Assembly: GCA_029263855.1 (NCBI GenBank)
Contig: JAJUFC010000004.1
Coordinates: forward strand, 124,001-188,000
From: Candidatus Thermochlorobacteriaceae bacterium
GTDB lineage: Bacteria; Bacteroidota; Chlorobiia; Chlorobiales; Thermochlorobacteraceae
Length of the DNA stretch: 64,000 nucleotides
Direction of reading: 5' to 3'
Numbering within the stretch: the stretch's first letter is position 1; each line of letters opens with the position of its first letter. The translations under genes were made by a program, and so were the position numbers. This document shows, in pieces, positions 9,675 to 18,422 of this stretch. Below the pieces are notes generated by a model that had not been told where the DNA came from, did no database searches, and saw nothing but the letters and a program-made list of their open reading frames with translations.

Positions 9675-9977
9675 TGCGCAGAGCGTTGCTCACTCGAGAG
9701 TTGTTGTTCACATAGCGGAAACGGGTAATGCCGTCCGCACCATAACGCGATGAAACATTCGCACCAAACATCTGCCCGAATAAAAGGTGTGCGCCTGAAA
9801 GAAGGGCTTTCCGAAAGGAAAAAAGATAATCGCACAGAGACCGAATGGACGCATTCGGTCTTCTTTTTTTGCGCGTTGTTCAGACTTTCAACATATTCTG
9901 CAAACATCGCAACGAAAGCGTTTTCCCGAACTAACGATAACCAAATGCCACATATCGACTGCTTCAATTTGCTCGCG
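9675..9977. other. 303-base gap between fmoA and the MscS gene
   Basis: This gap holds the fmoA terminator at 9838-9870. The frame of the mechanosensitive channel gene stays open back to 9750, but a terminator inside it argues that this stretch is not translated. I see no tRNA, small ORF with a ribosome site, or convincing promoter in the remainder. Confidence 0.5.
9838..9870 (+). terminator. Rho-independent terminator of fmoA
   Basis: AGACCGAAT, the loop GGACGC and ATTCGGTCT form a perfect 9-bp stem followed by TCTTTTTTT. It lies 163 bases downstream of the fmoA stop, which gives fmoA a long 3' untranslated region. Confidence 0.9.
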
Positions 9978-11723
9978 ATGAAGACTGTCGTGAGCACGAT
10001 TCTTTCATATCTCAACATTCGTTCTCTCCGATTGCCGCGCACGATTGGCTTGGTGGTGCTGACGCTCGCGCTCAGCTCAACGCTCTGGGCGCAAACAGAT
10101 TCTGCGACTACGCGCATCGTCGTCACCCGCGACGATTCCGCAAAGTTGAAGATTCTTCAAGATACCGCCGCTCGACCGCTCGGCGTGCCCGTCATCGTCT
10201 TCGGAAAAGAAGTCTTCAAGATTTTCTCGTCGCTCGGCACGCTTACGCCCGAAGAGCGCGCGGAGCGCATCAGCCAAACCTTGCAACAACTCGCCGAAGA
10301 AGGCGTGAGCGCGGATTCCATCGCCATCATTGATAGCAAATCGCTCTCGACGATTCGCATCGGCAATCGCAACGTGCTTACAATTACCGACGACGACGCG
10401 CTCTCGCAAGAAGCCACGCGCCAAGCCCTCGCCGAAATGAAAGCCCGCGAGCTTCAAAAATTTTTGCGCGACTATCAAGAAGCGACGTCGCTCCAACACA
10501 TTCTCATCAATCTTGGCATTTCTGCGCTTTTGTTGGCGCTCTTGTTTGGCGTTTTCGCGCTGATTTCGTGGCTCGCTGATGTGTCGCGAAAGTGGGTTAA
10601 GAAAAACTTAATGAACTGGCTTCCAACGCTCACGTTCCGCAACATCGAGATTTTGACAACGCGCCAAGCGCTTCTGATATTGACGAGCCTCATCGGCTCT
10701 GCGGGCTTCACGCTCAAATTGGCTTCGGCTTACCTTGCGCTTACCATCATTTTCAAACGCTTCATTTGGACGCGCACTTGGGCGGACGAACTGCTCAATC
10801 TCGTTCTGACTCCCGCGCTGGATTTGCTCAAAAAGTTCTTTGATTATATCCCCAACTTGATTGCGATTGTCGTCATCGTGTTCGTGTTCCGATTGCTGAT
10901 TCGCTTTTCGGATTCGGTGTTTCAGCGCATCGCTAAAGGCAACCTGCAATTCGATGGATTTTACGCGGAGTGGTCGGACCCGACGCGCAAAATCGTCAAG
11001 TTCGCGCTGTTTCTTTTCGCGGTGATTTTGATTTACCCCTACACGCCGATTGCGGCATCGACGGCGGCGCAAGGCATCTCGATTTTCGTAGGCGTGCTGT
11101 TTTCGCTTGGCTCTACGAGCGCGATTGGCAACGTGATTGCGAGCATCGTGCTCAACTACACGCGCTCGTTCCGCATTGGCGACACGGTCAGAATCGGCGA
11201 CATCACGGGCGACGTGGTGGAAAAAACCGTGCTCGTGATGCGCATTCGCACGCGCTACAACGAGGAAGTCTCCATTCCCAACACGACCGTCGTCGGAAGC
11301 AACGTGATGAACTTTTCCGAAGCCGCGCGGCGTGGCGAAATGCTCATTCTGCACTCGACCGTTAGCATCGGTTATGATGTGCCTTGGCGAACGGTGCATC
11401 AATTGCTCATCGAGGCGGCATTGGCGACTCAAGATATTGAAAAAGAACCACGCCCGTTTGTCTTTCAACTCTCGCTGAACGATAATTATCCCGTTTATGA
11501 AATCAATGCCTACACCAAAAAGCCATCGCTGTGGCTCGATACTTACACAAAATTGCATGCGAACATTCAAGACAAGTTCAACGAAGCGGGCATAGAAATT
11601 CTTTCGCCCGCGTATCACGTCAATCGGTTGTCGCAAGAAACCAGTTTGCCGCCCGAGTATCGCCCTAAAACTTATTCGACACCGCCGATTGACATTGCTA
11701 TCAAAGAGCGAAAAACGTCGTAA
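9978..11723 (+). CDS. MscS-family mechanosensitive channel
   Basis: This 581-residue protein has a signal peptide (core LGLVVLTLALSSTLWAQ), a periplasmic region of about 130 residues, and several transmembrane helices at about 180-400. The conserved MscS pore and beta domain follow at about 370-450 (GSTSAIGNVIASIVLNYTRS, FRIGDTVRIGDITG, EEVSIPNTTVVGSNVMNFSE). The C-terminal cytoplasmic domain ends near 570. The channel would open on hypo-osmotic membrane tension. The ATG at 9978 is chosen because the longer frame starts upstream of the fmoA terminator; an ATG at 9945 is an alternative. argC begins 22 bases after its stop with no terminator between, so the arginine genes may be partly read from here. 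Confidence 0.88.
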   Translation: MKTVVSTILSYLNIRSLRLPRTIGLVVLTLALSSTLWAQTDSATTRIVVTRDDSAKLKILQDTAARPLGVPVIVFGKEVFKIFSSLGTLTPEERAERISQTLQQLAEEGVSADSIAIIDSKSLSTIRIGNRNVLTITDDDALSQEATRQALAEMKARELQKFLRDYQEATSLQHILINLGISALLLALLFGVFALISWLADVSRKWVKKNLMNWLPTLTFRNIEILTTRQALLILTSLIGSAGFTLKLASAYLALTIIFKRFIWTRTWADELLNLVLTPALDLLKKFFDYIPNLIAIVVIVFVFRLLIRFSDSVFQRIAKGNLQFDGFYAEWSDPTRKIVKFALFLFAVILIYPYTPIAASTAAQGISIFVGVLFSLGSTSAIGNVIASIVLNYTRSFRIGDTVRIGDITGDVVEKTVLVMRIRTRYNEEVSIPNTTVVGSNVMNFSEAARRGEMLILHSTVSIGYDVPWRTVHQLLIEAALATQDIEKEPRPFVFQLSLNDNYPVYEINAYTKKPSLWLDTYTKLHANIQDKFNEAGIEILSPAYHVNRLSQETSLPPEYRPKTYSTPPIDIAIKERKTS

Positions 11724-11745
11724 CTTTGCCGCTAAACTTTTTGTC

Positions 11746-12771
11746 GTGAACAACTCTATTGGCATTTCCATCGTTGGCGCATCAGGCTATTCGGGCGCGG
11801 AACTCATGCGCTTCTTGATAAAGCATCACAGCGTTCGAATTGATAAACTCTTTGCCCAATCTTCGGCAGGAAAATCGCTTGCCGACCTTTATCCCGAATT
11901 TCGCAACCGACTTGAAAAAACATTTGAGCCATATAGCCTCCAAGCTGCTTGCGAGAGCGACTGTATCTTTCTTGCGCTTCCGTCAGGCGAAGCAATGAAC
12001 CTTGCGCCTGCGCTGTTGGAGCGCGGAAAAGTCGTGATTGATTTGGGCGGCGATTTTCGCTTGAAAAATGTTGAACAATACAAACAGTTCTACAAGCACG
12101 AACACACTGCATCGCATCTTTTGCCAACCGCCGTTTATGGCTTAGCCGAGTGGAATGCTTCGCAAATCAAATCGGCAAAACTTGTCGCCAATCCCGGCTG
12201 CTATCCGACGAGCGCGCTCCTGCCGCTTCTGCCGCTCTTGAAAGAAAACTTGATTGAGCCGACGGGCATCGTCATTAACTCAATGTCGGGCGTTTCGGGC
12301 GCGGGGCGCAAAGCCGACCTCTCGCTCTCGTTTGTGGAAATTCACGATTCCGTCAAAGCCTATAAAGTTGCCGAGCATCAACACCTGCCTGAAATTGCGC
12401 AAACACTTGAAGTGCTAACAGAGCAAACCGTATCGCTCTCATTTGTGCCGCATTTAATTCCAATTTCACGAGGGATTTACACCACCATTCACGCCACGCT
12501 TTCCGACGGCGCAACCGAAGAAAAAATTTTTCAGGTATATGAACGCTATTACAAGCAAAAGCCGTTTGTGCGATATTCCCGCGAGTTCATTCCCGAACTA
12601 AAAGGCGTGGTCAACACAAACTTTTGCGACATTGGTTTTCGCATTTCAACCGCCACTAGTCAAGTCATTTTGTGCGCGGCGATTGATAACCTCGTGAAAG
12701 GCGCGGCGGGACAAGCAATTCAAAATTTTAACTTAATCTTCGGCTTTAACGAAACAGAATCACTGCTGTGA
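11746..12771 (+). CDS. argC: N-acetyl-gamma-glutamyl-phosphate reductase
   Basis: ArgC makes N-acetylglutamate semialdehyde with NADPH, the third step of arginine synthesis. The 341 residues show the NADP-binding loop VGASGYSGAEL at the N-terminus, the catalytic cysteine in NPGCYPTSALLPLLP near residue 150, and the SGVSGAGRK substrate loop near 184. The longer frame from 11689 begins inside the mscS gene; the GTG at 11746 gives a normal N-terminus (MNNSIGISIVGASG). Its stop is one base from argJ, so the two are coupled. Confidence 0.96.
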   Translation: MNNSIGISIVGASGYSGAELMRFLIKHHSVRIDKLFAQSSAGKSLADLYPEFRNRLEKTFEPYSLQAACESDCIFLALPSGEAMNLAPALLERGKVVIDLGGDFRLKNVEQYKQFYKHEHTASHLLPTAVYGLAEWNASQIKSAKLVANPGCYPTSALLPLLPLLKENLIEPTGIVINSMSGVSGAGRKADLSLSFVEIHDSVKAYKVAEHQHLPEIAQTLEVLTEQTVSLSFVPHLIPISRGIYTTIHATLSDGATEEKIFQVYERYYKQKPFVRYSREFIPELKGVVNTNFCDIGFRISTATSQVILCAAIDNLVKGAAGQAIQNFNLIFGFNETESLL

Positions 12772-12772
12772 T

Positions 12773-13987
12773 ATGATGAAACACTTTACCCACATCTCGG
12801 GTGCGATTTGCGCCCCCAAAGGTTTCAAAGCAAGTGCGTTGCAAGTGCCCATCCGCAAACTCAAAAAAGACCTTGCGCTAATTTATTCCGAAACGCCTGC
12901 GGCTGTGGCGGGCGTGTTCACGCGCAATCGTGCCGCCGCGGCACCGATTGAAGTCTGCAAGGCGCAACTTAAAAGAAGCACAATTTGCTCGGCGATTATT
13001 GCCAATTCGGGAAATGCCAATGCATGCACGGGCGAAAAAGGTTTGCAAGATGCGTGGGCAATGGTGCGCAAGACGGCTGAATCGCTCGGCGTGTCTGAAT
13101 CGCAAGTGATGGTTGCCTCTACGGGCGTGATTGGTCAGCCGTTGCCGATTGAGAGCATCTTGGCAGTGATTCCGCGCCTTGTGCTTTTGCTTTCAGAAGA
13201 CGGCGCAAGCGATGTTGCCGAAGCAATTATGACGACCGACCTTGTCAAAAAAGAATGTGCGATTGAGTTTGAACTCGGCGGGAAACCTGTTCGCATTGGC
13301 GCGGTCGCGAAAGGCTCGGGCATGATTGCGCCGAACATGGCAACGATGCTTGCTTTTGTTACAACCGATGTCGCGATTTCGCAACCGTTGCTTCAACAAG
13401 CGTTGAGCGTGGCGAATCAAAAGTCGTTCAACCGAATCAGCGTCGATGGCGACGAAAGCACCAACGACATGGCAGTGGTGCTCGCAAATGGTCGTTCAGG
13501 CAACGCAATCATTGCCGCAAACAGCGATGAATACAAGCAGTTTCAAGACGCATTGGAATACGTGCTAACCGAACTTGCCAAAATGATTGTGCGCGATGGC
13601 GAAGGCGCGACCAAGTTTGTTGAAATTACCGTCTGCGGCGCACGCACCGAACACGATGCCGAAGTCATGGCGCGAACCGTCTCCAATTCAAGCCTCGTCA
13701 AAACCGCACTGCACGGCGAAGATGCCAACTGGGGCAGAATCCTTGCCGCGCTCGGCTACTCGCGCATTGAGTTCCTTCCCGAAAAAGTCGAAATCAAATT
13801 CGGCGATGTGCCCATTCTCAATCAAAATTTTGAAATTGTTTTAGATGAAGCCAAAGCCAAAGCCGAACTTTCAAAGCATGATTTGAGCGTCAAAATTAAC
13901 TTGAACTTGGGAAGTGCCTCCGCCACATTTTGGACGTGCGACCTTTCAGAAAAATATGTGGAAATCAACGGCAGTTACCGCTCGTGA
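12773..13987 (+). CDS. argJ: Glutamate N-acetyltransferase / amino-acid acetyltransferase
   Basis: ArgJ recycles the acetyl group from N-acetylornithine to glutamate, and in bifunctional forms also acetylates glutamate with acetyl-CoA. The 404 residues include the autocleavage site GSGMIAPNMATML near residues 181-193, where the Thr becomes the N-terminal nucleophile of the beta chain. Other family blocks are AIIANSGNANACTG near 81-94 and SVDGDESTNDM near 223-233. The last residues (EINGSYRS) match the family C-terminus. It starts 1 base after argC. Having argJ means a classical argA is not required. Confidence 0.96.
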   Translation: MMKHFTHISGAICAPKGFKASALQVPIRKLKKDLALIYSETPAAVAGVFTRNRAAAAPIEVCKAQLKRSTICSAIIANSGNANACTGEKGLQDAWAMVRKTAESLGVSESQVMVASTGVIGQPLPIESILAVIPRLVLLLSEDGASDVAEAIMTTDLVKKECAIEFELGGKPVRIGAVAKGSGMIAPNMATMLAFVTTDVAISQPLLQQALSVANQKSFNRISVDGDESTNDMAVVLANGRSGNAIIAANSDEYKQFQDALEYVLTELAKMIVRDGEGATKFVEITVCGARTEHDAEVMARTVSNSSLVKTALHGEDANWGRILAALGYSRIEFLPEKVEIKFGDVPILNQNFEIVLDEAKAKAELSKHDLSVKINLNLGSASATFWTCDLSEKYVEINGSYRS

Positions 13988-14062
13988 AAGTTGCCTTAAT
14001 TTTTAAGCAAAGCCGTTTGCCTCGCCGTCAAAATTAAGCCTCATCAAAAGATTCTCGAGAAA

Positions 14063-14120
14063 TTGCAAAAAAATTTTATGCAAACTCTTGCATAATTATG
14101 CAATAACGTGCATAATTGCA
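14063..14120 (+). promoter_or_regulatory. Cluster of AT-rich palindromes, candidate ArgR operators
   Basis: Three inverted repeats lie close together: TTGCA with 11 bases then TGCAA (14063-14083), the perfect 14-base palindrome TGCATAATTATGCA (14089-14102), and TGCATAATTGCA (14109-14120). The centres are spaced about 22 and 19 bases. Known ARG boxes are AT-rich 18-base palindromes in tandem at about 21-base spacing, so this is a good candidate for the ArgR encoded at 16670. The exact consensus in this phylum is not known to me. Confidence 0.5.
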
Positions 14121-14145
14121 TCGAACAAATTTTGAATATGTTCAA

Positions 14146-14178
14146 AGTCCGATGTTCGTTCATCGGGCTTTTTCTTTC
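14146..14178 (+). terminator. Terminator hairpin in the leader of the GNAT-argBFRG unit
   Basis: AGTCCGATG, the loop TTCGTT and CATCGGGCT form a 9-bp stem with one G-T pair, followed by TTTTTCTTT. It lies after the candidate operators and 43 bases before the GNAT start. It may end argCJ transcripts, or act as an attenuator for the downstream genes. Confidence 0.7.
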
Positions 14179-14220
14179 TGTAAGAATCTGTCTGTAAAAA
14201 ACCGTTCAACCGCATTACAA

Positions 14221-14718
14221 ATGCAAACAGAATATTTCGTCAGCACAGAAAAATCACTGCTCGACCTTGATGCGATTCACGGGTTTCTGACAAACTGCCA
14301 TTGGGCGAAGGGCATTTCGCGCGAACTCGTCGAGAAGTCGATTCAAAATTCGATGTGCTTCGGCGTGTATGAAGTATCGCAAGGGACGAGAAAGCAAATT
14401 GGCTTTGCGCGTGTGATTTCGGACTTCGCCACATTTGCCTATCTCTCCGATGTCTTTGTGATCGAATCGCATCGTGGCAACGATTTATCCAAACGCTTGC
14501 TCTCTGAAATTATGAAGCACCCTGACCTGCAAGGGCTTCGCCGCTGGATGCTGGTTACCACCAACGCGCACGGACTTTACGAACAATTCGGATTTTCCGC
14601 GCCGCATAACCCTGAAAAGATTATGGAAATTTTCGTGCCGAACCTTTACGAAAAACAAGCCGAACTACTTGGATCACTTGAGTCTGAACAAAACTTAAAC
14701 GCGCTGGTTTCTCAATGA
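14221..14718 (+). CDS. GNAT-family N-acetyltransferase inside the arginine cluster
   Basis: This is a 165-residue GNAT. The core strand FAYLSDVFVIESHRGNDLSK holds the acetyl-CoA loop near residues 75-90, and ARGLYEQFGF-type motif B is present as NAHGLYEQFGF near 122-132. The pattern matches a broad GNAT subgroup and not known N-acetylglutamate synthases, so its position between argJ and argB does not prove a role in arginine synthesis. The ATG at 14221 is chosen since the frame upstream overlaps the terminator at 14146-14178. Its stop overlaps the argB start (ATGA), so the two are translationally coupled. Confidence 0.8.
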   Translation: MQTEYFVSTEKSLLDLDAIHGFLTNCHWAKGISRELVEKSIQNSMCFGVYEVSQGTRKQIGFARVISDFATFAYLSDVFVIESHRGNDLSKRLLSEIMKHPDLQGLRRWMLVTTNAHGLYEQFGFSAPHNPEKIMEIFVPNLYEKQAELLGSLESEQNLNALVSQ

Positions 14719-15605
14719 CAAAAGAGGAAGTGCTCATAGAAGCCTTGCCGTATATCCAAACCTACGAAGGCAAGACGTTCGTCATCAAATTTGGCGGCGC
14801 GGTGATGGTCGACGAAAACTTGAAGCAGACCTTCGCCAAAGATGTAACGATGCTGAAAAAACTCGGCATTCACATCGTTGTGGTGCATGGCGGCGGCAAA
14901 GAAATCACCAAAATTGCCGATGCTTTCGGCGTTGAAACGAAGTTCATCAACGGACTGCGATACACGGACGAAAAAATGCTCGAGGCGGTTTTGATGGGCT
15001 TGTGTTCGCTCAATAAAGAAGTCGCAGGGTTAATCACAAAAAACAGTGGCAACGCGATTGGGCTTTGCGGCACCGATGCAGGCTTGATTAAAGCGAAGCG
15101 CATTCAAAGCGAAGTCGATTTGGGCTTCGTCGGTGATGTGGTCGGTGTGAACACATCACTCCTTGAACTGCTCGTGAAGCATGAAATGATTCCTGTTGTT
15201 GCGCCGATTGGCATGGGCGAGCGCGGCGAACTCTACAACATCAATGCGGATACGGTCGCAGCGGCGATTGCCATTGCGCTCAAAGCCGAAAAACTCGTCT
15301 ATCTCTCCGACATTGAGGGCGTGATGGTTGACGGTGCGCGCGTTCCTTCGCTCAATAAAACGCAAGCCAACACGCTTATTGCCGAAGGCAAAATTTATGG
15401 CGGCATGATTCCGAAAGTGCAATCGGCGTTCGATGCGATTCAATCGGGCGTCAAGAAAGTGCACTTCATTGATGGCAGAATTAAACACTCGCTCTTGCTC
15501 GAGGTCTTTACCAGCGATGGCGTCGGAACAGAAATCACGGACGAAAACGAAATCGCGCGTTTCATTGCACGCGCCATTGAGAACGAACATAACGGAAAAA
15601 ATTAA
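14715..15605 (+). CDS. argB: Acetylglutamate kinase
   Basis: ArgB phosphorylates N-acetylglutamate, the second arginine step and usual point of feedback control. The 296 residues show the phosphate loop KFGGAVM near 25-31, VVHGGGKEI near 57-65, and the ATP-site segments LVYLSDIEGVM and GGMIPKVQSAFDAI in the C-terminal half. The N-terminal extension of about 15 residues before the first strand, together with this length, resembles the arginine-inhibited hexameric kinases. This is inference from length and not from a binding motif I can verify. The start overlaps the preceding GNAT stop by ATGA. Confidence 0.96.
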   Translation: MTKEEVLIEALPYIQTYEGKTFVIKFGGAVMVDENLKQTFAKDVTMLKKLGIHIVVVHGGGKEITKIADAFGVETKFINGLRYTDEKMLEAVLMGLCSLNKEVAGLITKNSGNAIGLCGTDAGLIKAKRIQSEVDLGFVGDVVGVNTSLLELLVKHEMIPVVAPIGMGERGELYNINADTVAAAIAIALKAEKLVYLSDIEGVMVDGARVPSLNKTQANTLIAEGKIYGGMIPKVQSAFDAIQSGVKKVHFIDGRIKHSLLLEVFTSDGVGTEITDENEIARFIARAIENEHNGKN

Positions 15606-15632
15606 CTCAACTACAAAAACGCGAAGACACAG

Positions 15633-16589
15633 ATGAAAGACTTTCTCTCGATTTTGGATTTCACGACCGAAGAAATTTTTGACCTTTTCGAACTTGCCGA
15701 TAAACTCAAATACGACGGCTCGAAGCCGCTGGCAAGCAAGACGGTCGCCATGATTTTTCAGAAGCCGTCGCTCCGAACGCGCGTCTCGTTTGAGGTCGGC
15801 GTGGTGCAACTTGGCGGACATCCGATTAGCCTTGCGCAAGAGTCGGTCGGGCTTGGCAAGCGCGAAAGCGTCGCCGATGTGGCGCGCGTGCTCTCACGAT
15901 ACAACGATATGATTGTCGCTCGCGTCTTCGAGCATGAAATTCTCACAGAAATGGCGCACTACGCCAGCGTGCCTGTCATTAACGCACTTTCAGACCTCTC
16001 ACACCCGTGTCAAGTGTTAGCCGATGCTTATACCTTGCGCCAACATGGCAAACTCTTCGACGGCGCAAAGGTTGTATTCGTCGGCGATGGCAACAACGTG
16101 GCATATTCGTGGCTTGAACTCGCCATGCGTTTGCCGATTCACTTTGTTTTGGCATCGCCGAAAGGCTACGAGCCGAATCGCGATATGCTACAAAGGGTTC
16201 AAACGAGCGGCGTTGGCAAGGTTGAACTCATTCACAACCCGCAAGCGGCAGTGTGGGACGCCGACGTCGTTTATGGCGATGTTTGGACGAGCATGGGGCA
16301 AGAAGCCGACAACAACAAGCGTAAAAACGATTTCGCGCCGTATCAAATCAATTCAGAGTTGATGGGCTACGCCAAGCCTGACGCAATTTTCATGCACTGC
16401 TTGCCTGCGCATCGCGGCGAAGAAGTAACCGACGACGTCATCGACTCGCCTCAATCCGTCGTCTTTGATGAAGCCGAAAATCGACTTCACATTCAAAAAG
16501 CGATTATGACCAAACTCGTTGAGCATCACTATGCTCCCGTATTTTCTTCAACAGCAAAAGCACAGACCAAAGCCAAAAAGAAACGATGA
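15633..16589 (+). CDS. argF: Ornithine carbamoyltransferase (anabolic)
   Basis: ArgF joins carbamoyl phosphate and ornithine to citrulline. The 318 residues carry the carbamoyl-phosphate loop KPSLRTR near 46-52, the HPCQVLAD motif near 124-131, the ornithine loop (VWTSMGQE) near 218, and HCLPAHRGEEV near 254-264. The KPSLRTR variant is found in true ornithine enzymes such as that of Thermus, so it does not imply acetyl- or succinylornithine as substrate. The stop overlaps an ATG at 16586 in the argR frame, but argR itself probably starts later. Confidence 0.94.
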   Translation: MKDFLSILDFTTEEIFDLFELADKLKYDGSKPLASKTVAMIFQKPSLRTRVSFEVGVVQLGGHPISLAQESVGLGKRESVADVARVLSRYNDMIVARVFEHEILTEMAHYASVPVINALSDLSHPCQVLADAYTLRQHGKLFDGAKVVFVGDGNNVAYSWLELAMRLPIHFVLASPKGYEPNRDMLQRVQTSGVGKVELIHNPQAAVWDADVVYGDVWTSMGQEADNNKRKNDFAPYQINSELMGYAKPDAIFMHCLPAHRGEEVTDDVIDSPQSVVFDEAENRLHIQKAIMTKLVEHHYAPVFSSTAKAQTKAKKKR

Positions 16590-16669
16590 ACGTATGTTTG
16601 ATTTTGTTTCAACTGCTCATCACCGTCGAGACAAAACCACGCGAACCGATAAACCAACTTGGGATTACA

Positions 16670-17125
16670 ATGGGAAAAGCCGAACGACAATTAGCCATCA
16701 AAGAGTTGATTACGACCAAAGACATCGCGAGCCAAGAGGAACTTGCCAAAGAACTCTTGCGCAAGGGCTTTGAAGTCAATCAAGCCACGCTTTCGCGCGA
16801 CCTCAAAGAACTCGGCATCGCCAAAGTCATTACTGCCGACGGCGTTTGGTATGAACTCCAAACCGACAACGAAGCGCAACGATTGAAAATGCTACTCTCT
16901 TACGAGATTGAGTCAATTCAATCCAACGACTGCATGGTGATTATCAAAACGCTTCGCGGCAGAGCCTCTGGGGTGGCGGAAATTCTCGACCAACTTGAAA
17001 TACCTGACATTCTCGGCACGATTGCGGGCGACGATACGATTTTCATCGCGCCGACTTCGTCAAAGAAAATTCCGACGATTATCAAACGCATTAAAGAAGC
17101 CGTGCTGCAAACGGAGGAAAAGTAA
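16670..17125 (+). CDS. argR: Arginine repressor
   Basis: ArgR is a hexameric regulator that binds DNA with arginine as corepressor. The 151 residues have the usual length: a winged helix-turn-helix at about 1-70 (recognition helix [16 protein letters not shown]), a hinge, and the oligomerisation and arginine-binding domain ([13 protein letters not shown] near 100, then [10 protein letters not shown] with paired aspartates near 120). The frame opens at 16586, overlapping argF, but the ATG at 16670 gives the canonical start [10 protein letters not shown]. It probably controls this cluster through the palindromes at 14063-14120. Confidence 0.94.
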   Translation: MGKAERQLAIKELITTKDIASQEELAKELLRKGFEVNQATLSRDLKELGIAKVITADGVWYELQTDNEAQRLKMLLSYEIESIQSNDCMVIIKTLRGRASGVAEILDQLEIPDILGTIAGDDTIFIAPTSSKKIPTIIKRIKEAVLQTEEK

Positions 17126-17171
17126 CAACGCAATCGCCTTTGAAAACTTTCTGAACAAATCAATTTCAAAA

Positions 17172-18398
17172 ATGAAAGAAAAAATCGCCGTTGCTTATTC
17201 AGGCGGATTAGACACATCGGTCATCGCCAAGTGGCTTCAAGAAAAGTATAACGCCGAAGTCATCACGGTTTCAGCCAATCTCGGTCAACAAAAGGAGTTG
17301 GTCGGAATTGAAGAAAAAGCCTACAAGACGGGCGCGAAGAAAGCCATTGTCTTGGACTTGCGCGACGCATTTGCGACGGAATACATTTTCCCCGCGCTGA
17401 AAGCCGGCGCGCTTTACGAGCACACCTATCCAATGGCAACCTCGCTCGGTCGTCCTTTAATTGCCAAAGCGTTGGTCGATGTCGCCAAAGCCGAAGGATG
17501 CACGGCGGTTGCGCACGGATGCACGGGCAAAGGCAACGACCAAGTGCGCTTCGAAGCCGCCATTGCCGCGCTTGCGCCCGACCTCAAAGTCTACGCGCCG
17601 CTTCGCGAGTGGGAGTTCAAATCGCGCGAAGAAGAAATCGAGTATTGCCAAAAGCACGGCATTCCCGTCAAGGCAACGAAGGAAAATCCATACTCGATTG
17701 ACGAAAATATGTGGGGCACGTCGATAGAATGCGGCATTTTGGAAAATCCGCGCGTCGCGCCGCCCGAAGACGCTTATCAGCGCACGGTGTCGCCTGAAAA
17801 CGCGCCAAACGAAAGCGTTACGGTTGAAATCGAATTTGAAAACGGCGTTCCGATTTCGCTCGATGGAAAAACGCTTGCGCCCGTCGACTTGATTATGAAA
17901 CTCAATGAAATCGCAGGCGCGCACGGCATTGGGCGATTGGATTTGATTGAAAATCGATTGGTCGGCATTAAATCGCGCGAACTCTACGAAGCCCCTGCCG
18001 CAACCGTGCTTCACTTCGCGCATCGCGAATTGGAGCGGCTCACGCTCGACAAAGACACGATGCACTACAAAGCCAAACTCGCCAACGATTACGCCGACCT
18101 CATCTACAACGGCTTGTGGTTTTCGCCGCTTCGCTACGCGCTCAATGCCTTCGTGGAAGAAACGCAGAAGGTTGTCAGTGGCGTCGCAACGCTCAAACTC
18201 TACAAAGGAAACATCTCGCTTCTTTCGCGCTGGTCGCCAAATTCGCTTTACGACGAAAGCCTTGCCACTTACACCGAAGAAGACCAATTCGACCACAAAG
18301 CCAGCATTGGCTTCATCAAAATTTATAGCCTGCCGCTGAAAACCTACTACCGCATTAACGGCGCGCCGATTCCCGAGCAAGAAGCAATGGCGAAGTGA
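17172..18398 (+). CDS. argG: Argininosuccinate synthase
   Basis: ArgG condenses citrulline and aspartate with ATP. The 408 residues show the PP-loop AYSGGLDTS at 7-15, TVSANLGQ near 34, [15 protein letters not shown] near 113-127, and the [19 protein letters not shown] block near 190. The long frame begins inside argR at 16995, but the ATG at 17172 gives the standard N-terminus. It is the last arginine gene here: argD and argH, which complete the pathway, are not in the window. It converges on the methyltransferase gene with only 24 bases between. Confidence 0.97.
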   Translation: MKEKIAVAYSGGLDTSVIAKWLQEKYNAEVITVSANLGQQKELVGIEEKAYKTGAKKAIVLDLRDAFATEYIFPALKAGALYEHTYPMATSLGRPLIAKALVDVAKAEGCTAVAHGCTGKGNDQVRFEAAIAALAPDLKVYAPLREWEFKSREEEIEYCQKHGIPVKATKENPYSIDENMWGTSIECGILENPRVAPPEDAYQRTVSPENAPNESVTVEIEFENGVPISLDGKTLAPVDLIMKLNEIAGAHGIGRLDLIENRLVGIKSRELYEAPAATVLHFAHRELERLTLDKDTMHYKAKLANDYADLIYNGLWFSPLRYALNAFVEETQKVVSGVATLKLYKGNISLLSRWSPNSLYDESLATYTEEDQFDHKASIGFIKIYSLPLKTYYRINGAPIPEQEAMAK

Positions 18399-18422
18399 TA
18401 TGATTCGGTTATCGCGGAAATT

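Noticed and set aside
10608-11771. 387-aa open frame on the minus strand opposite mscS
   Set aside because: The translation is rich in Arg, His and Asn with no fold pattern, and lies wholly antisense to a well supported channel gene. It is a shadow of codon bias.
15156-15839. 227-aa frame antisense to argB and argF
   Set aside because: It crosses the end of one certain gene and the start of the next and has no recognisable features.
15633-16589. ArgF as an acetyl- or succinylornithine carbamoyltransferase because of the SLRTR loop
   Set aside because: True ornithine enzymes, for instance from Thermus, have the same KPSLRTR loop, and argJ in the cluster fits the ordinary cyclic pathway.
17457-18380. 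307-aa open frame antisense to argG
   Set aside because: Composition is biased, there is no motif, and argG is certain. It is a shadow frame.
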